A stretch of DNA of 64,000 nucleotides. It comes from Mumia quercus (GTDB taxonomy: Bacteria > Actinomycetota > Actinomycetes > Propionibacteriales > Nocardioidaceae). The notes beneath the pieces were generated by a model. The model saw only the letters and a program-made list of their open reading frames with translations. It was not told where the DNA came from and searched no databases. Shown one piece after another: positions 1 through 8,282 of this stretch. Positions within the stretch are counted from its first letter, which is position 1. Each line of letters begins with the position of its first letter. Both the position numbers and the translations under genes were made by a program. Location of the stretch: positions 186,001 through 250,000 of the forward strand of contig NZ_JANZYO010000003.1 of the NCBI RefSeq assembly GCF_025506335.1. The letters are read 5' to 3'.

Positions 1-6
1 GGTGCC

Positions 7-18
7 TAGGCTGGAGCC
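7..18 (+). promoter_or_regulatory. Leaderless promoter -10 of the dehydratase gene
   Basis: TAGGCT at 7-12 is followed by six bases and then the ATG at 19, so transcription probably starts at or next to the start codon. The same spacing recurs in front of many genes in this window. The -35 region lies outside the window. Confidence 0.55.
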
Positions 19-984
19 ATGAGCGCATCCCCCCACCTGGTGACCCTCTCCGACATCGAGGCCGCTGCCGGCAGGGTGGCGTCGACGTGCCTGCGGACGC
101 CCGTCGTCCCCCTCGTCCAGCCGGACGGCGAGATGCCGCTTCACCTGAAGGCGGAGTCGCTCCAGCCGACCGGGGCCTTCAAGCTCCGCGGTGCGACGAA
201 CGCGATCGCCGTGCTCGACGAGGCGCAGCGTCACCGCGGGGTCGTGACGCACTCGTCCGGCAACCACGCCCAGGCCGTCGCGTACGCGGCGCGCGCCGCC
301 GGGGTCCGCGCCACGATCGTGATCCCGGACAACGCGCCGACGCTGAAGGTCGAGGCCACCCGCCGGTGGGGCGCCGAGATCGTGATCGTGCCGCCGGCCG
401 AGCGCCTCGCCCGTGCCGAGCAGATCGCGGCGCAGACCGGTGCCGTCCTCATCCCGCCGTACGACGACCCGGCCGTCATCGCCGGGCAGGGCACGGTCGG
501 GCTCGAGCTCGTCGAGCAGGTCCCTGACCTCGGCACGGTCGTCGTCCCCGTCAGCGGCGGCGGGCTGGTGAGCGGCGTCGCCGCGGCCGTCAAGGCGCTG
601 CGCCCCGAGGTCGCGGTGGTCGCGGTCGAGCCCGAGCTCGCCGGAGACCTCGCCGAGGGGTGGGCGGCCGGCGAGCGGCGGGTGTGGTCGGTCACCGACA
701 CCTCGCGCACCGTCGCCGACGGACTGCGGACGGACTCCGTCGGTCTCTCGAACTGGGACCACATCCAGGCCTTCGTCGACGACGTCGTCACCGTGTCGGA
801 GGACGAGATCCTCGCTGCGGTGACCGCGGTGGTCCGAGGCGCACGGCTGGTCGTCGAGCCGAGCGGCGCGGTCGCTGCCGCTGCGGTGCTGTCGGGCACG
901 ATCGTGCCGACCCGTGGGACCACGGTCGCGATCGCCTCCGGCGGCAACGTGGCGACGGAGACGCTGGCGCCGCTCCTGCGCTGA
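19..984 (+). CDS. Threonine/serine dehydratase, PLP-dependent (fold type II)
   Basis: A cytoplasmic PLP enzyme expected to deaminate threonine or serine to the 2-oxo acid and ammonia. Lys55 in TGAFKLRGA is the likely Schiff-base lysine, SSGNHAQA (about 79-86) holds the substrate, and SGGGLVSG (179-186) is the glycine loop for the cofactor phosphate. At 321 residues it lacks the C-terminal ACT regulatory domain of biosynthetic IlvA. A catabolic dehydratase or serine racemase-like enzyme is therefore more likely than the isoleucine-pathway enzyme. It appears monocistronic: a leaderless-type promoter precedes it and an inverted repeat follows at 995-1012. Substrate preference cannot be decided from sequence. 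Confidence 0.85.
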   Translation: MSASPHLVTLSDIEAAAGRVASTCLRTPVVPLVQPDGEMPLHLKAESLQPTGAFKLRGATNAIAVLDEAQRHRGVVTHSSGNHAQAVAYAARAAGVRATIVIPDNAPTLKVEATRRWGAEIVIVPPAERLARAEQIAAQTGAVLIPPYDDPAVIAGQGTVGLELVEQVPDLGTVVVPVSGGGLVSGVAAAVKALRPEVAVVAVEPELAGDLAEGWAAGERRVWSVTDTSRTVADGLRTDSVGLSNWDHIQAFVDDVVTVSEDEILAAVTAVVRGARLVVEPSGAVAAAAVLSGTIVPTRGTTVAIASGGNVATETLAPLLR

Positions 985-994
985 CCGACGCGAG

Positions 995-1012
995 ATCAGA
1001 CCGTGGTCTGAT
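995..1012. promoter_or_regulatory. Perfect inverted repeat upstream of the two-component operon (candidate operator)
   Basis: ATCAGACC-GT-GGTCTGAT has 8-base arms with a 2-base gap. Its centre lies 42.5 bases before the predicted transcription start at 1046, a common position for an activator dimer touching the -35 region. A LuxR-type response regulator is encoded just downstream, so autoregulation is plausible. It could instead form a short hairpin ending the upstream gene. Confidence 0.5.
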
Positions 1013-1033
1013 GGGCGGAGTGTCGATGGCGCC

Positions 1034-1045
1034 TACGCTGACCGG
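1034..1045 (+). promoter_or_regulatory. Leaderless promoter -10 of the histidine kinase gene
   Basis: TACGCT at 1034-1039 is followed by six bases and then GTG at 1046. This supports GTG 1046 as both transcription and translation start. Confidence 0.5.
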
Positions 1046-2251
1046 GTGAGATCGATGGTCAGGTGGGTCCGGGACCACCCGGGCTGGTACGACGCTGCGC
1101 TCGTGGGGATGCTCGTCCTCCCGCTGATCCCGTTCGCGGTCCTCCCCGGCAACGGGGACATCGACGCGGTCTACCAGATCCTCATCTTCCTCCCGCTCGC
1201 GTGGCGCCGTACGGCCCCGGTCGCCTCCTTCGTGGGCGTCTCGCTGCTGATGGCGGGCCAGCTGGTGCTCAACGACGTCCCGCTGTACGCCGACGTCGCG
1301 ATCCTCCTGGCGATGTACGCGATCTCCGCGTACGGCCCGACGTGGGCGCGACGCGGAGCCCTGGGGGTCGGCCTCCTGGCTGCGATCACCTCGACGCTGG
1401 ACTGGTACGACGGCGTCCTCACGCCGTCGCGGTTCGTCCTGACCACCGCGATGATGTTCTCCGTCCTCCTGGCGCCGTGGGCGCTGGGCGCGTACATGCG
1501 GACGCGCCGCGAGTACGTGGCCGGGCTCGTGGACCGGGCGCGCCAGCTCGAGCGCGACGCCGCACAGCAGGCGACGATCGCCGCCGCGGCCGAGCGCGCC
1601 CGCATCGCACGGGAGATGCACGACGTGGTCGCCCACAGCCTGTCGGTCATCGTGGTCCAGGCCGACGGCGCGCTGTACGCGTCGCGGACCCGTCCCGAGG
1701 TGGCGGCCGAGACGCTGCAGACCATCTCGCGAACCTCCCGGAGCTCTCTCGCCGAGATGCGGCGCCTGCTCGGCCTGCTGCGCGGCGACGAGGACGCGGT
1801 CGAGGCCGAGCGCGCGCCGATGCCCACGGCCGCCGACGTCGGGGCGCTGGTCGAGCAGGTGCGCGGCAGCGGGCTCGACGTCCGCGCGGAGCTGGTCGGC
1901 GACCCCGGGGCCGTCGACCCCGCCGCCGGGCTCACCGTCTACCGCGTCGTCCAGGAGGCGTTGACCAACACGCTCAAGCACGCGGCACCCGGCGTACGGG
2001 CGCGGGTGCAGGTCGCGGTCGCCGACGACCACGTGCTCGTCCGGGTCGAGGACGACGGCGGGTCTGCGCCGACCCCGGTCCCCGGCAGCGGCCCGAGCAC
2101 CGGGTCGGTGGCGACCGCCGGAGGCGGGCACGGCATCCTCGGGATCCGTGAGCGCATCGCGCTGCACGACGGCAGCGTGGAGGCGGGGCCGCTGCTGGGC
2201 GGCGGGTTCCGGGTCGAGGCGAAGATCCCGTACGAGAAGGAGCGCAGGTGA
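1046..2251 (+). CDS. Sensor histidine kinase, NarL/DesK class
   Basis: A membrane sensor kinase of 401 residues. The N-terminal half (about 15-155) has several hydrophobic segments. The HisKA_3 dimerisation box RIAREMHDVVAHS places the phospho-accepting His at residue 192. A HATPase follows, with an N box (VVQEALTNTLKHA) and a glycine box (HGILGIRERI). The frame is open further upstream, but GTG 1046 sits just after a leaderless -10 and gives a natural membrane N terminus. The stop overlaps the response-regulator start by four bases, so the two are co-translated. The signal sensed is unknown. The adjacent FtsX-type ABC exporter suggests envelope stress or a membrane-active compound. Confidence 0.88.
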   Translation: MRSMVRWVRDHPGWYDAALVGMLVLPLIPFAVLPGNGDIDAVYQILIFLPLAWRRTAPVASFVGVSLLMAGQLVLNDVPLYADVAILLAMYAISAYGPTWARRGALGVGLLAAITSTLDWYDGVLTPSRFVLTTAMMFSVLLAPWALGAYMRTRREYVAGLVDRARQLERDAAQQATIAAAAERARIAREMHDVVAHSLSVIVVQADGALYASRTRPEVAAETLQTISRTSRSSLAEMRRLLGLLRGDEDAVEAERAPMPTAADVGALVEQVRGSGLDVRAELVGDPGAVDPAAGLTVYRVVQEALTNTLKHAAPGVRARVQVAVADDHVLVRVEDDGGSAPTPVPGSGPSTGSVATAGGGHGILGIRERIALHDGSVEAGPLLGGGFRVEAKIPYEKERR

Positions 2252-2940
2252 GCGTGCTGCCAGGAGGCTCCGAGGACCGCGCGCTGCGGGTGTTCCTCGT
2301 CGACGACCAGCAGCTCGTGCGGGCGGGGTTCCGGATGCTCGTCGAGTCGCAGCCCGACATGGAGGTCGTGGGGGAGGCGGCCGACGGGCTGGAGGCCGTC
2401 GAGCGGTTGTCGGTGACGGGCGCGGACGTCGTCCTCATGGACGTCCGGATGCCGCGCCTCGACGGGGTCGCGGCCACGCGGGCGCTGACCGAGCGAGGCG
2501 TCACCGCGCGGGTCGTCGTGCTGACGACGTTCGACCTCGACGAGTACGTGTACGCGGGCCTGCGGGCGGGGGCCTCGGCGTTCCTCCTCAAGGACGCACC
2601 GCCGGAGGTCCTCCTGAGCGCGATCCGCGACGTCCACCGTGGCGACGCCGTCGTCGCGCCGAGCGCCACGCGCCGCATGCTCGACCGGTTCGCCGACCAG
2701 CTGCCTGACGAGAACGCACCCTCCGACACCCGCCTGGACGCGCTCACCGAGCGTGAGCGGGAGGTGCTGCTCCTCGTGGCCCAGGGGCTGAGCAACGGGG
2801 AGATCGCCGAGAGGCTCTTCGTCGCCGAGCCGACCGTCAAGACCCACATCGGTCGGCTGCTGTCGAAGACCGGGAGCCGCGACCGCGTCCAGCTCGTCGT
2901 GCTCGCCTACGACGCCGGTCTGGTGCGCCCCGCGCCCTGA
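2248..2940 (+). CDS. Response regulator, NarL/FixJ (LuxR) family
   Basis: A DNA-binding response regulator of 230 residues and partner of the kinase just upstream. The receiver domain (about 13-130) has the acidic pair DD19-20, phospho-acceptor Asp65 in LMDVRMP and conserved Lys115 in LLKDAP. A LuxR-type helix-turn-helix (about 164-228) contains LTEREREVLLLVAQGLSNGE and the recognition region VKTHIGRLL. It starts with GTG inside the kinase stop codon. Likely targets are the operon's own promoter (dyad at 995-1012) and the following ABC transporter (a related but imperfect dyad at 2944-2961). Confidence 0.9.
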   Translation: MSVLPGGSEDRALRVFLVDDQQLVRAGFRMLVESQPDMEVVGEAADGLEAVERLSVTGADVVLMDVRMPRLDGVAATRALTERGVTARVVVLTTFDLDEYVYAGLRAGASAFLLKDAPPEVLLSAIRDVHRGDAVVAPSATRRMLDRFADQLPDENAPSDTRLDALTEREREVLLLVAQGLSNGEIAERLFVAEPTVKTHIGRLLSKTGSRDRVQLVVLAYDAGLVRPAP

Positions 2941-2943
2941 CGC

Positions 2944-2961
2944 GTACGACCACGGTATGAC
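2944..2961. promoter_or_regulatory. Degenerate dyad resembling the 995-1012 operator
   Basis: The 18 bases share 11 of 18 positions with the perfect repeat at 995-1012, including both inner GACC and GGT blocks. The site lies between the response regulator and the ABC transporter promoter. It is only a candidate for binding by the same regulator. Confidence 0.25.
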
Positions 2962-3016
2962 GCCGCCCGGGCACGGACGGGTCCTCGGACCGACGAGGCC
3001 GCGGGGGCGGAAAATC

Positions 3017-3029
3017 TAGCGTGGCAGGC
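3017..3029 (+). promoter_or_regulatory. Leaderless promoter -10 of the ABC transporter operon
   Basis: TAGCGT at 3017-3022 is followed by seven bases and ATG 3030. It favours ATG 3030 over the in-frame GTG at 3021, which overlaps the hexamer. Confidence 0.45.
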
Positions 3030-3818
3030 ATGAACTCGACATCTGCCGCACCGCTCGCGCCGCCGGCCTCCGCGGCCGGCCACCTGCCTGCCGACGCCGT
3101 CGCCGCCCGCACCCGGGACCTCGTCAAGACGTACGGGCGCGGCGACGCGCTGGTGCACGCGCTCGCCGGGGTCGACCTCGAGATCGAGCGCGCCCGGCTG
3201 ACGGCGATCATGGGCCCCTCGGGGTCCGGCAAGTCCACCTTGATGCACTGCCTCGCGGGCCTCGACACCCCGACCTCGGGTGACGTGAGCGTCGCCGGGA
3301 TCGCACTCGGCAGCCTCGACGACAACGCCCTCACGCGGTTCCGTCGCGAGCACGTGGGCTTCGTCTTCCAGGCCTTCAACCTGATCCCTACGCTCACGGC
3401 ACGTCAGAACGTCCTCCTGCCGCTGGAGCTGGCGAACCGAGAGCCCGACTGGCGCCGCTTCGACCAGCTCGTCGACGTGCTCGGGCTGGCCGACCGGCTC
3501 ACCCACCGCCCGCCTGAGCTGTCCGGAGGGCAGCAGCAGCGCGTCGCGATCGCCCGCGCGCTCCTCTCGTCGCCGGAGGTGGTGTTCGCCGACGAGCCCA
3601 CCGGAAACCTCGACAGCCGCTCGAGCGCGGAGGTGCTGGGCTTCCTGCGTCGCTCGGTCGACGAGCTCGGCCAGACGGTCGTGATGGTGACGCACGAGCC
3701 GAGCGCCGCCGCGTACGCCGACCGCGTCGTCCTCCTGCGCGACGGCCGCCTCGCCGGCACGCTGGTGCGTCCGAGCGCCGACGACGTCGTGGCCGCCATC
3801 GCCGGGTTGGGAGGCTGA
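3030..3818 (+). CDS. ABC transporter ATP-binding protein, MacB/LolD type
   Basis: The ATPase subunit of 262 residues for the FtsX-like permease that follows. Walker A is GPSGSGKST (62-70), the signature is LSGGQQQ (164-170), and Walker B VVFADEP (184-190) is followed by the D-loop region GNLDSRS. The family powers conformational change in MacB/LolCDE/FtsEX-type systems that export peptides, drugs or lipoproteins rather than importing solutes. ATG 3030 is chosen because a leaderless -10 sits just before it. The stop is separated from the permease GTG by a single base. The preceding two-component system probably controls it. Confidence 0.9.
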   Translation: MNSTSAAPLAPPASAAGHLPADAVAARTRDLVKTYGRGDALVHALAGVDLEIERARLTAIMGPSGSGKSTLMHCLAGLDTPTSGDVSVAGIALGSLDDNALTRFRREHVGFVFQAFNLIPTLTARQNVLLPLELANREPDWRRFDQLVDVLGLADRLTHRPPELSGGQQQRVAIARALLSSPEVVFADEPTGNLDSRSSAEVLGFLRRSVDELGQTVVMVTHEPSAAAYADRVVLLRDGRLAGTLVRPSADDVVAAIAGLGG

Positions 3819-3819
3819 C

Positions 3820-6249
3820 GTGCGGACGGTCCTGTGGGGCTCCCTGCGCGGCCACGCCCGGCGGTACGTGGCGGCGGGGGTCGCGATCGTCATGGCCGTG
3901 GCGTTCATGGTCGCGGTCAACGCCCTCAGCGGTGCGGCCCGCGACGGGGCACGGGCGGAGATCGTCACCCAGTACGCCGGTGCGGACGCGGCGGTCGACA
4001 TGCGCGACGCGGGCCCGGCGGCGGCGGTGCAGGTCGCGGAGCAGGTCTCCCGGGTCGACGGGGTGGAGGCGGCGGTCGCCAACCGTCGGACGTTCCTCTA
4101 CGTCGGTGTCGGTCCGGCGCGCCACCTGATGAGCGTGGGCACTGTCGCCGCAGACGAAGGGCTGCGGTGGCAGGAGGTCGTCGAGGGCCGGCCGGCCGAC
4201 GGCCGGCGGGAGGCGCTGGTCTCCCGCTCGACGGCCGAGCGGTACGGGGTCGCAGTGGGCGACGTGCTGAGGATCGAGGGCGACCGCACGTCGCCGGAGG
4301 TCGTCGTCACCGGCCTGGTAGAGAGCGCGGGCGGCGCGCTCGGCGCGTCGGTGTACGTCGACGAGCAGACGGTGACGGCGCTGGGTGACCTCACGTCCGC
4401 CGTGGACGTGGCCGTCCGCACGACCGGGGGCGAGGACGTCGTCGCCGCGCTGGCCGACTCCGCCGCGGTCGAGGGTCATACCGTCATGACGCGCGACGCG
4501 TGGGTGGACGAGCAGATCAGGAGCGCCACGCGCGACATCGACATCCTCCAGCGTCTCGTCCTCGTGTTCGCCGCCGTCGCCGCGTTCGTCGGCGCGCTGG
4601 TCATCGCCAACACGCTCACGATCGTGCTCGCCCAGCGGCGGCAGGAGCTGGCGCTGCTGCGCTGCGTCGGCGCGACGCGTACGCAGGTCGTCAGGGCGTT
4701 GCGGGCCGAGTCGCTGGTGCTGGGGGTGGTGGCGTCGGCCGCCGGCCTGGTCGTCGGCTGGGGACTCGGCCTGGCGGCGGTCGCCGCCCTGAAGGCGTGG
4801 GCGAGCGATCTCAGTCTCGGGGCGGCGTCGGTGACGCCGGTCGGGATGGCGGTCCCGTTCGCGCTGGGGGTGCTGGTCGTCGTCGGCGCCACGGTGCTCC
4901 CGGCCCGCCGGGTCGCGCGGCTCGCTCCGCTGGAGGCGCTGCGGCCGCACGAGACGACCGGGCTCGACGGACGCGCAGGTCGGGTACGGGCGGCTGCGGG
5001 CGTCCTCCTCGTCGCGGCGGGCGCCGCAGGGCTGGCGGTCGGGACGGGGGACCGGCTGGTCCTCGGCCTCGGAGGCGGGATGCTGTCCTTCCTCGGTGTC
5101 GTCGTGCTGGCACCGTTGGTGATCCCGGCCGTGCTGCGGGCCGTCGGGCCTCTCGTCGGGAGGACGGGGGTCGCGGGCCGGTTGGCCGCAGGGAACGTGG
5201 TCCGCAACTCGCGTCGTACGGCGTCGTCGTCCACTGCGCTGCTCGTCGGCGTCACGCTCATCACGACGGTCGTCGTCGGCTCCGCGTCGTTGCGGACCAC
5301 CGTCGACCGCGACCTGGACGAGTCGTACGCGCTCGACGTCGGCCTCGTCGCCTCGGAGAACCCGCTGCCGGCCGGCATCGACCGCGACGTCGCCGCGCTG
5401 GACGGCGTGGAGGCGGTCGCGGTCGTGACGGGAGCGCCGATCACGATGGACGGCCACACGATGCTGGCCCTGGAGGTCGACGACGCAGCGGCAGCGGTGC
5501 TGCGCGGGGACCACGCCGTACCGGCGCCGGGTGAGATCGTCATCGGGGTGGAGCTCTCGAGCGCGCGCGACCTCTCGTACGGCGAGACGGCGGCGGTCCG
5601 CGGCAGCGGCGACGTCGTGACGATGCGGCCGCGCGGCGGCGGTTCGGTGGGCGAGGTCGTGCTGGTGGCCCCGGGAACGCTCGGGGGGCTCGGCGTCTCG
5701 GGCGAGCCTCGCGCGGTCTGGGCCCGCGGTGCCGACGGCGCCCCGGCCGAGCAGGTGATGGCCGACGTGGCGACGCTGGCTCCGGCCGACGGGCAGGTCG
5801 TCGGTGGCCTGAGCCAGCGCGGTTGGGTCGCGCTCCAGCTCGACGTGCTGCTCGCGGTCACGGTCGGCCTGCTGGCCGTGGCGGTGCTCATCGCCGCGGT
5901 CGGCATGGCGGGCGCGCTGAGCCTGTCGGTGCTCGAGCGGACCCGCGAGAACGCGCTGCTTCGTGCTCTCGGGCTGAGCCGGCGCGGGCTGCGCGCCACG
6001 CTCGGTGCCGAGGCGCTGCTGATGGCCGGCGTGGGTGCCGTCCTCGGCACCGCGCTCGGCACCGCGTACGGGTGGCTGGGCGTACGCGCAGCGACCGCTG
6101 GTCTCATCGAGGACGCCGGGCTGTCGGTCCCGTGGGGGCAGGTCGCGATCGTGCTCACCGCAGCGACCCTGACCGGGCTCGCGGCGTCGGTCCTGCCGGC
6201 CCGCAGGTCCACCCGCGTCGCCCCGGCGGAAGGAATCGCCACGCTCTGA
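3820..6249 (+). CDS. FtsX-family ABC transporter permease, two-domain
   Basis: A large membrane permease of 809 residues built from two FtsX/MacB-like halves. There is a membrane anchor near residues 15-38, then a large extracytoplasmic region, a membrane cluster around 250-360, a second set beginning near 385-430, and a final cluster in roughly the last 130 residues. Both halves contain the conserved pattern RxxELALLRxxGAT (QRRQELALLRCVGATRT and ERTRENALLRALGLSRR). It pairs with the ATPase encoded immediately upstream. The family handles mechanotransmission or efflux from the outer membrane leaflet. The substrate is unknown; antimicrobial resistance or lipid extraction is possible given the linked two-component system. 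Confidence 0.87.
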   Translation: MRTVLWGSLRGHARRYVAAGVAIVMAVAFMVAVNALSGAARDGARAEIVTQYAGADAAVDMRDAGPAAAVQVAEQVSRVDGVEAAVANRRTFLYVGVGPARHLMSVGTVAADEGLRWQEVVEGRPADGRREALVSRSTAERYGVAVGDVLRIEGDRTSPEVVVTGLVESAGGALGASVYVDEQTVTALGDLTSAVDVAVRTTGGEDVVAALADSAAVEGHTVMTRDAWVDEQIRSATRDIDILQRLVLVFAAVAAFVGALVIANTLTIVLAQRRQELALLRCVGATRTQVVRALRAESLVLGVVASAAGLVVGWGLGLAAVAALKAWASDLSLGAASVTPVGMAVPFALGVLVVVGATVLPARRVARLAPLEALRPHETTGLDGRAGRVRAAAGVLLVAAGAAGLAVGTGDRLVLGLGGGMLSFLGVVVLAPLVIPAVLRAVGPLVGRTGVAGRLAAGNVVRNSRRTASSSTALLVGVTLITTVVVGSASLRTTVDRDLDESYALDVGLVASENPLPAGIDRDVAALDGVEAVAVVTGAPITMDGHTMLALEVDDAAAAVLRGDHAVPAPGEIVIGVELSSARDLSYGETAAVRGSGDVVTMRPRGGGSVGEVVLVAPGTLGGLGVSGEPRAVWARGADGAPAEQVMADVATLAPADGQVVGGLSQRGWVALQLDVLLAVTVGLLAVAVLIAAVGMAGALSLSVLERTRENALLRALGLSRRGLRATLGAEALLMAGVGAVLGTALGTAYGWLGVRAATAGLIEDAGLSVPWGQVAIVLTAATLTGLAASVLPARRSTRVAPAEGIATL

Positions 6250-6355
6250 GCGGCTCGTTGGTTTCGGCCTGGCTCGCCCACCCCCCACAATGGAGACGAC
6301 AGTCGCCTGTCGGAGGGCACGGCGAGCCAGGACGCGAAAGGTGGGGCCGTCGTCG

Positions 6356-7978
6356 ATGTCGGAGCCGGCGAACGACCGGGTCGGTGAGCTCGTCGACGGG
6401 CGATACCGCCTGTTGGCGCTGGTGGGCCGGGGTGGCATGGCCGACGTCTACCGTGCCCGGGACGAGCTGCTCGGCCGTGTCGTCGCGGTCAAGATGATGC
6501 GTGCCGAGGCCGGTGTCGAGGCGGAGGACGCGCTGCGCCGCCACGAGATGGAGGCGCGGATCGGCGCCGGCGTCTCGCACCCCGGCATCGTCACCGTCTT
6601 CGACGTCCAGCCCGAGGGCGACCACCCGTACCTCGTGATGGAGTTCGTCGCCGGGCAGACCCTGAGCAGGGCCCTGCTCGGCGGCCCGCTCGCGTCCGAG
6701 GTGGTCGCCGACATCGGGGCCCAGCTGGGCGACGCGCTCGGCGCCATCCACGACGCCGGGGTGATCCACCGCGACGTCAAGCCGTCGAACGTCATGCTCG
6801 TGGAGCAGACCAACGGGTCGTACCTGGTCAAGCTCACCGACTTCGGGGTCTCCCGCTACCTCGAGGGGACCCGGCTGACCTCTCCCGACCTCCTCGTCGG
6901 GACCGCGCGCTACCTCAGCCCCGAGCAGGCGGTGCTCGACGAGGTCGGGCCTCGCGCCGACGTGTACGCCCTCGGGCTGGTGCTGCTGGAGGCGCTGACA
7001 GGTGAGGAGGCGTTCCCCGGGTCGCGGGTGGAGACGCTCTCGGCCCGCCTCCACCGTCCTCCCCGCATCCCTGCCGAGCTGGGTGCGGCGTGGGCGCTGG
7101 CGCTCGGCGCGATGACGCGTCGTGACCCGGACGACCGGCCGGACGCGCGCGGGGCCGCGTCGGCGCTGCGTGCGGTGGCGAACGGCGGTGACGTCGCGGC
7201 CGCCCTCGCGGCGGCGGGTGTCGTCGTGGGCGACCCGACGGGTGAGGACACCGTGATCGGAGGGGCGCCGGTCGAGGACGACCCGACCGAGCAGGCGTCG
7301 GCCGAGCAGGATCCGGCCGAGCAGGCGCCGACGGTCGCGGGTGCGACGGCAGTCCTCGCCGGTGCGGCCTCCGCGAAGGCGCTCGAGGACACGGCGTCCG
7401 ACCAGGCGCCGGTCGAGGAGACCGCGCCGGTGCCCACGGTCGAGGATCCCGACGCTGCCGTGCCGGTCGAGGAGCCGGCCCCTGCGTCGGCGGAGGAGCC
7501 CCCGCCCACCGAGCCCCCGGGCTCCGGTGAGAAGGACGGGGCGTGGTCGCGACGTCTCCCGTGGATCCTGGCGGCCGTGGCGGTGCTCGCCGCGGCGGGC
7601 ATCGCATGGTGGGCCCTGGCCTCCGGCGACGGTGACCCCGAGCAGCCGACGACGCCGACGCCCACGACGCCCACGACGACGCGGACGCCTACGGACCAGA
7701 CGCCCACGGAGCCCACGCAGACGGCTACCCGGACCCAGCCGACGACCGAGTCGCCGACGCCGACGCGCACGACGCCGACCCCGACCCGGACCACGCCGCC
7801 GCAGACGACCCCGACGCAGACGACACCGGCGCCGACGACCGAGGCGCCGACGACCCCGGCGCCGACGACCCCGGCGCCCACCACTCCCTCGCCGTCCCCG
7901 CAGCCGCCGACGCCGACCGAGGACAACGACGCGCTGCCCAGCCCGAGGACCGAGGCAACTCCTCTGCATACCGGCTGA
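6356..7978 (+). CDS. Ser/Thr protein kinase, PknB-like, with Thr/Pro-rich extracellular tail
   Basis: A membrane-anchored Hanks-type kinase of about 540 residues. The kinase domain (about 10-290) has glycine loop VGRGGMADVY, Lys46 in VAVK, catalytic HRDVKPSN (138-145) and DFG (162-164). An acidic Ala/Pro/Glu linker leads to one transmembrane helix near residue 400 (WILAAVAVLAAAGIAWWAL). The roughly 120 residues outside the cell are almost only Thr and Pro, with no PASTA repeat. ATG 6356 is preferred because AAAGGTGG lies upstream of it and the extension from ATG 6290 is not kinase-like. The tail resembles a wall-spanning or O-mannosylated stalk. Ligand and substrates are unknown. Confidence 0.88.
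   Translation: MSEPANDRVGELVDGRYRLLALVGRGGMADVYRARDELLGRVVAVKMMRAEAGVEAEDALRRHEMEARIGAGVSHPGIVTVFDVQPEGDHPYLVMEFVAGQTLSRALLGGPLASEVVADIGAQLGDALGAIHDAGVIHRDVKPSNVMLVEQTNGSYLVKLTDFGVSRYLEGTRLTSPDLLVGTARYLSPEQAVLDEVGPRADVYALGLVLLEALTGEEAFPGSRVETLSARLHRPPRIPAELGAAWALALGAMTRRDPDDRPDARGAASALRAVANGGDVAAALAAAGVVVGDPTGEDTVIGGAPVEDDPTEQASAEQDPAEQAPTVAGATAVLAGAASAKALEDTASDQAPVEETAPVPTVEDPDAAVPVEEPAPASAEEPPPTEPPGSGEKDGAWSRRLPWILAAVAVLAAAGIAWWALASGDGDPEQPTTPTPTTPTTTRTPTDQTPTEPTQTATRTQPTTESPTPTRTTPTPTRTTPPQTTPTQTTPAPTTEAPTTPAPTTPAPTTPSPSPQPPTPTEDNDALPSPRTEATPLHTG
7640..7905 (+). repeat. Low-complexity Thr-Pro coding repeat (kinase tail)
   Basis: Degenerate ACG/CCG codon repeats encode runs of PTTP, PTPT and PAPTT units at the C terminus of the Ser/Thr kinase. 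Such tracts are prone to slippage, and similar tails are often glycosylated in actinobacteria. This is not a CRISPR array because the units are short, irregular and in frame. Confidence 0.8.
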
Positions 7979-7999
7979 CGTGCGGCAACGCCGCGCAGG

Positions 8000-8011
8000 T
8001 ACCCTCGAAGG
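8000..8011 (+). promoter_or_regulatory. Leaderless promoter -10 of the DUF4229 gene
   Basis: TACCCT at 8000-8005 is followed by six bases and GTG 8012. Confidence 0.5.
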
Positions 8012-8278
8012 GTGAGTGCGTTCGTCCGTTACACCCTCGCCCGGCTCGGCTTCTTCGTCGTGGCCTTCGTCGTCATCGGTGGCCTGTCCACGATCTGGCT
8101 CGAATGGAACGCCGTGACAGGGCTGTGGGTGGCGCTGATCTCCCTCGTCATCTCGGCGATCGCGGCGCTGATCTTCCTGCGCGGCATGCGCGACGAGGTC
8201 GCCCTCTCGCTGAAGGCCCGCTCCGACAAGATGCACGAGCGGTTCGAGGCGGCACGCAGCGCCGAAGACGTGGACTGA
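8012..8278 (+). CDS. DUF4229 small membrane protein
   Basis: An 88-residue protein with two hydrophobic segments (about 9-30 and 36-58), followed by a charged, probably cytoplasmic C-terminal helix rich in Arg, Lys and Glu. The pattern matches the actinobacterial DUF4229 family, whose function is unknown. It begins with GTG right after a leaderless -10 and ends four bases before the next gene, so the two are probably co-transcribed. In related genomes such proteins occur near menaquinone and respiration genes, which fits this neighbourhood. That link is inference only. Confidence 0.7.
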   Translation: MSAFVRYTLARLGFFVVAFVVIGGLSTIWLEWNAVTGLWVALISLVISAIAALIFLRGMRDEVALSLKARSDKMHERFEAARSAEDVD

Positions 8279-8282
8279 TCCC

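Noticed and set aside
3499-6438. A 979-codon minus-strand frame opposite the ABC transporter genes
   Set aside because: The composition is Arg/Asp/His-rich and domain-free, and it runs antisense to a clear ATPase and permease.
7640-7905. Possible CRISPR-like or microsatellite array
   Set aside because: The repeats are short, irregular and in frame, and they encode the Thr-Pro tail of a kinase.
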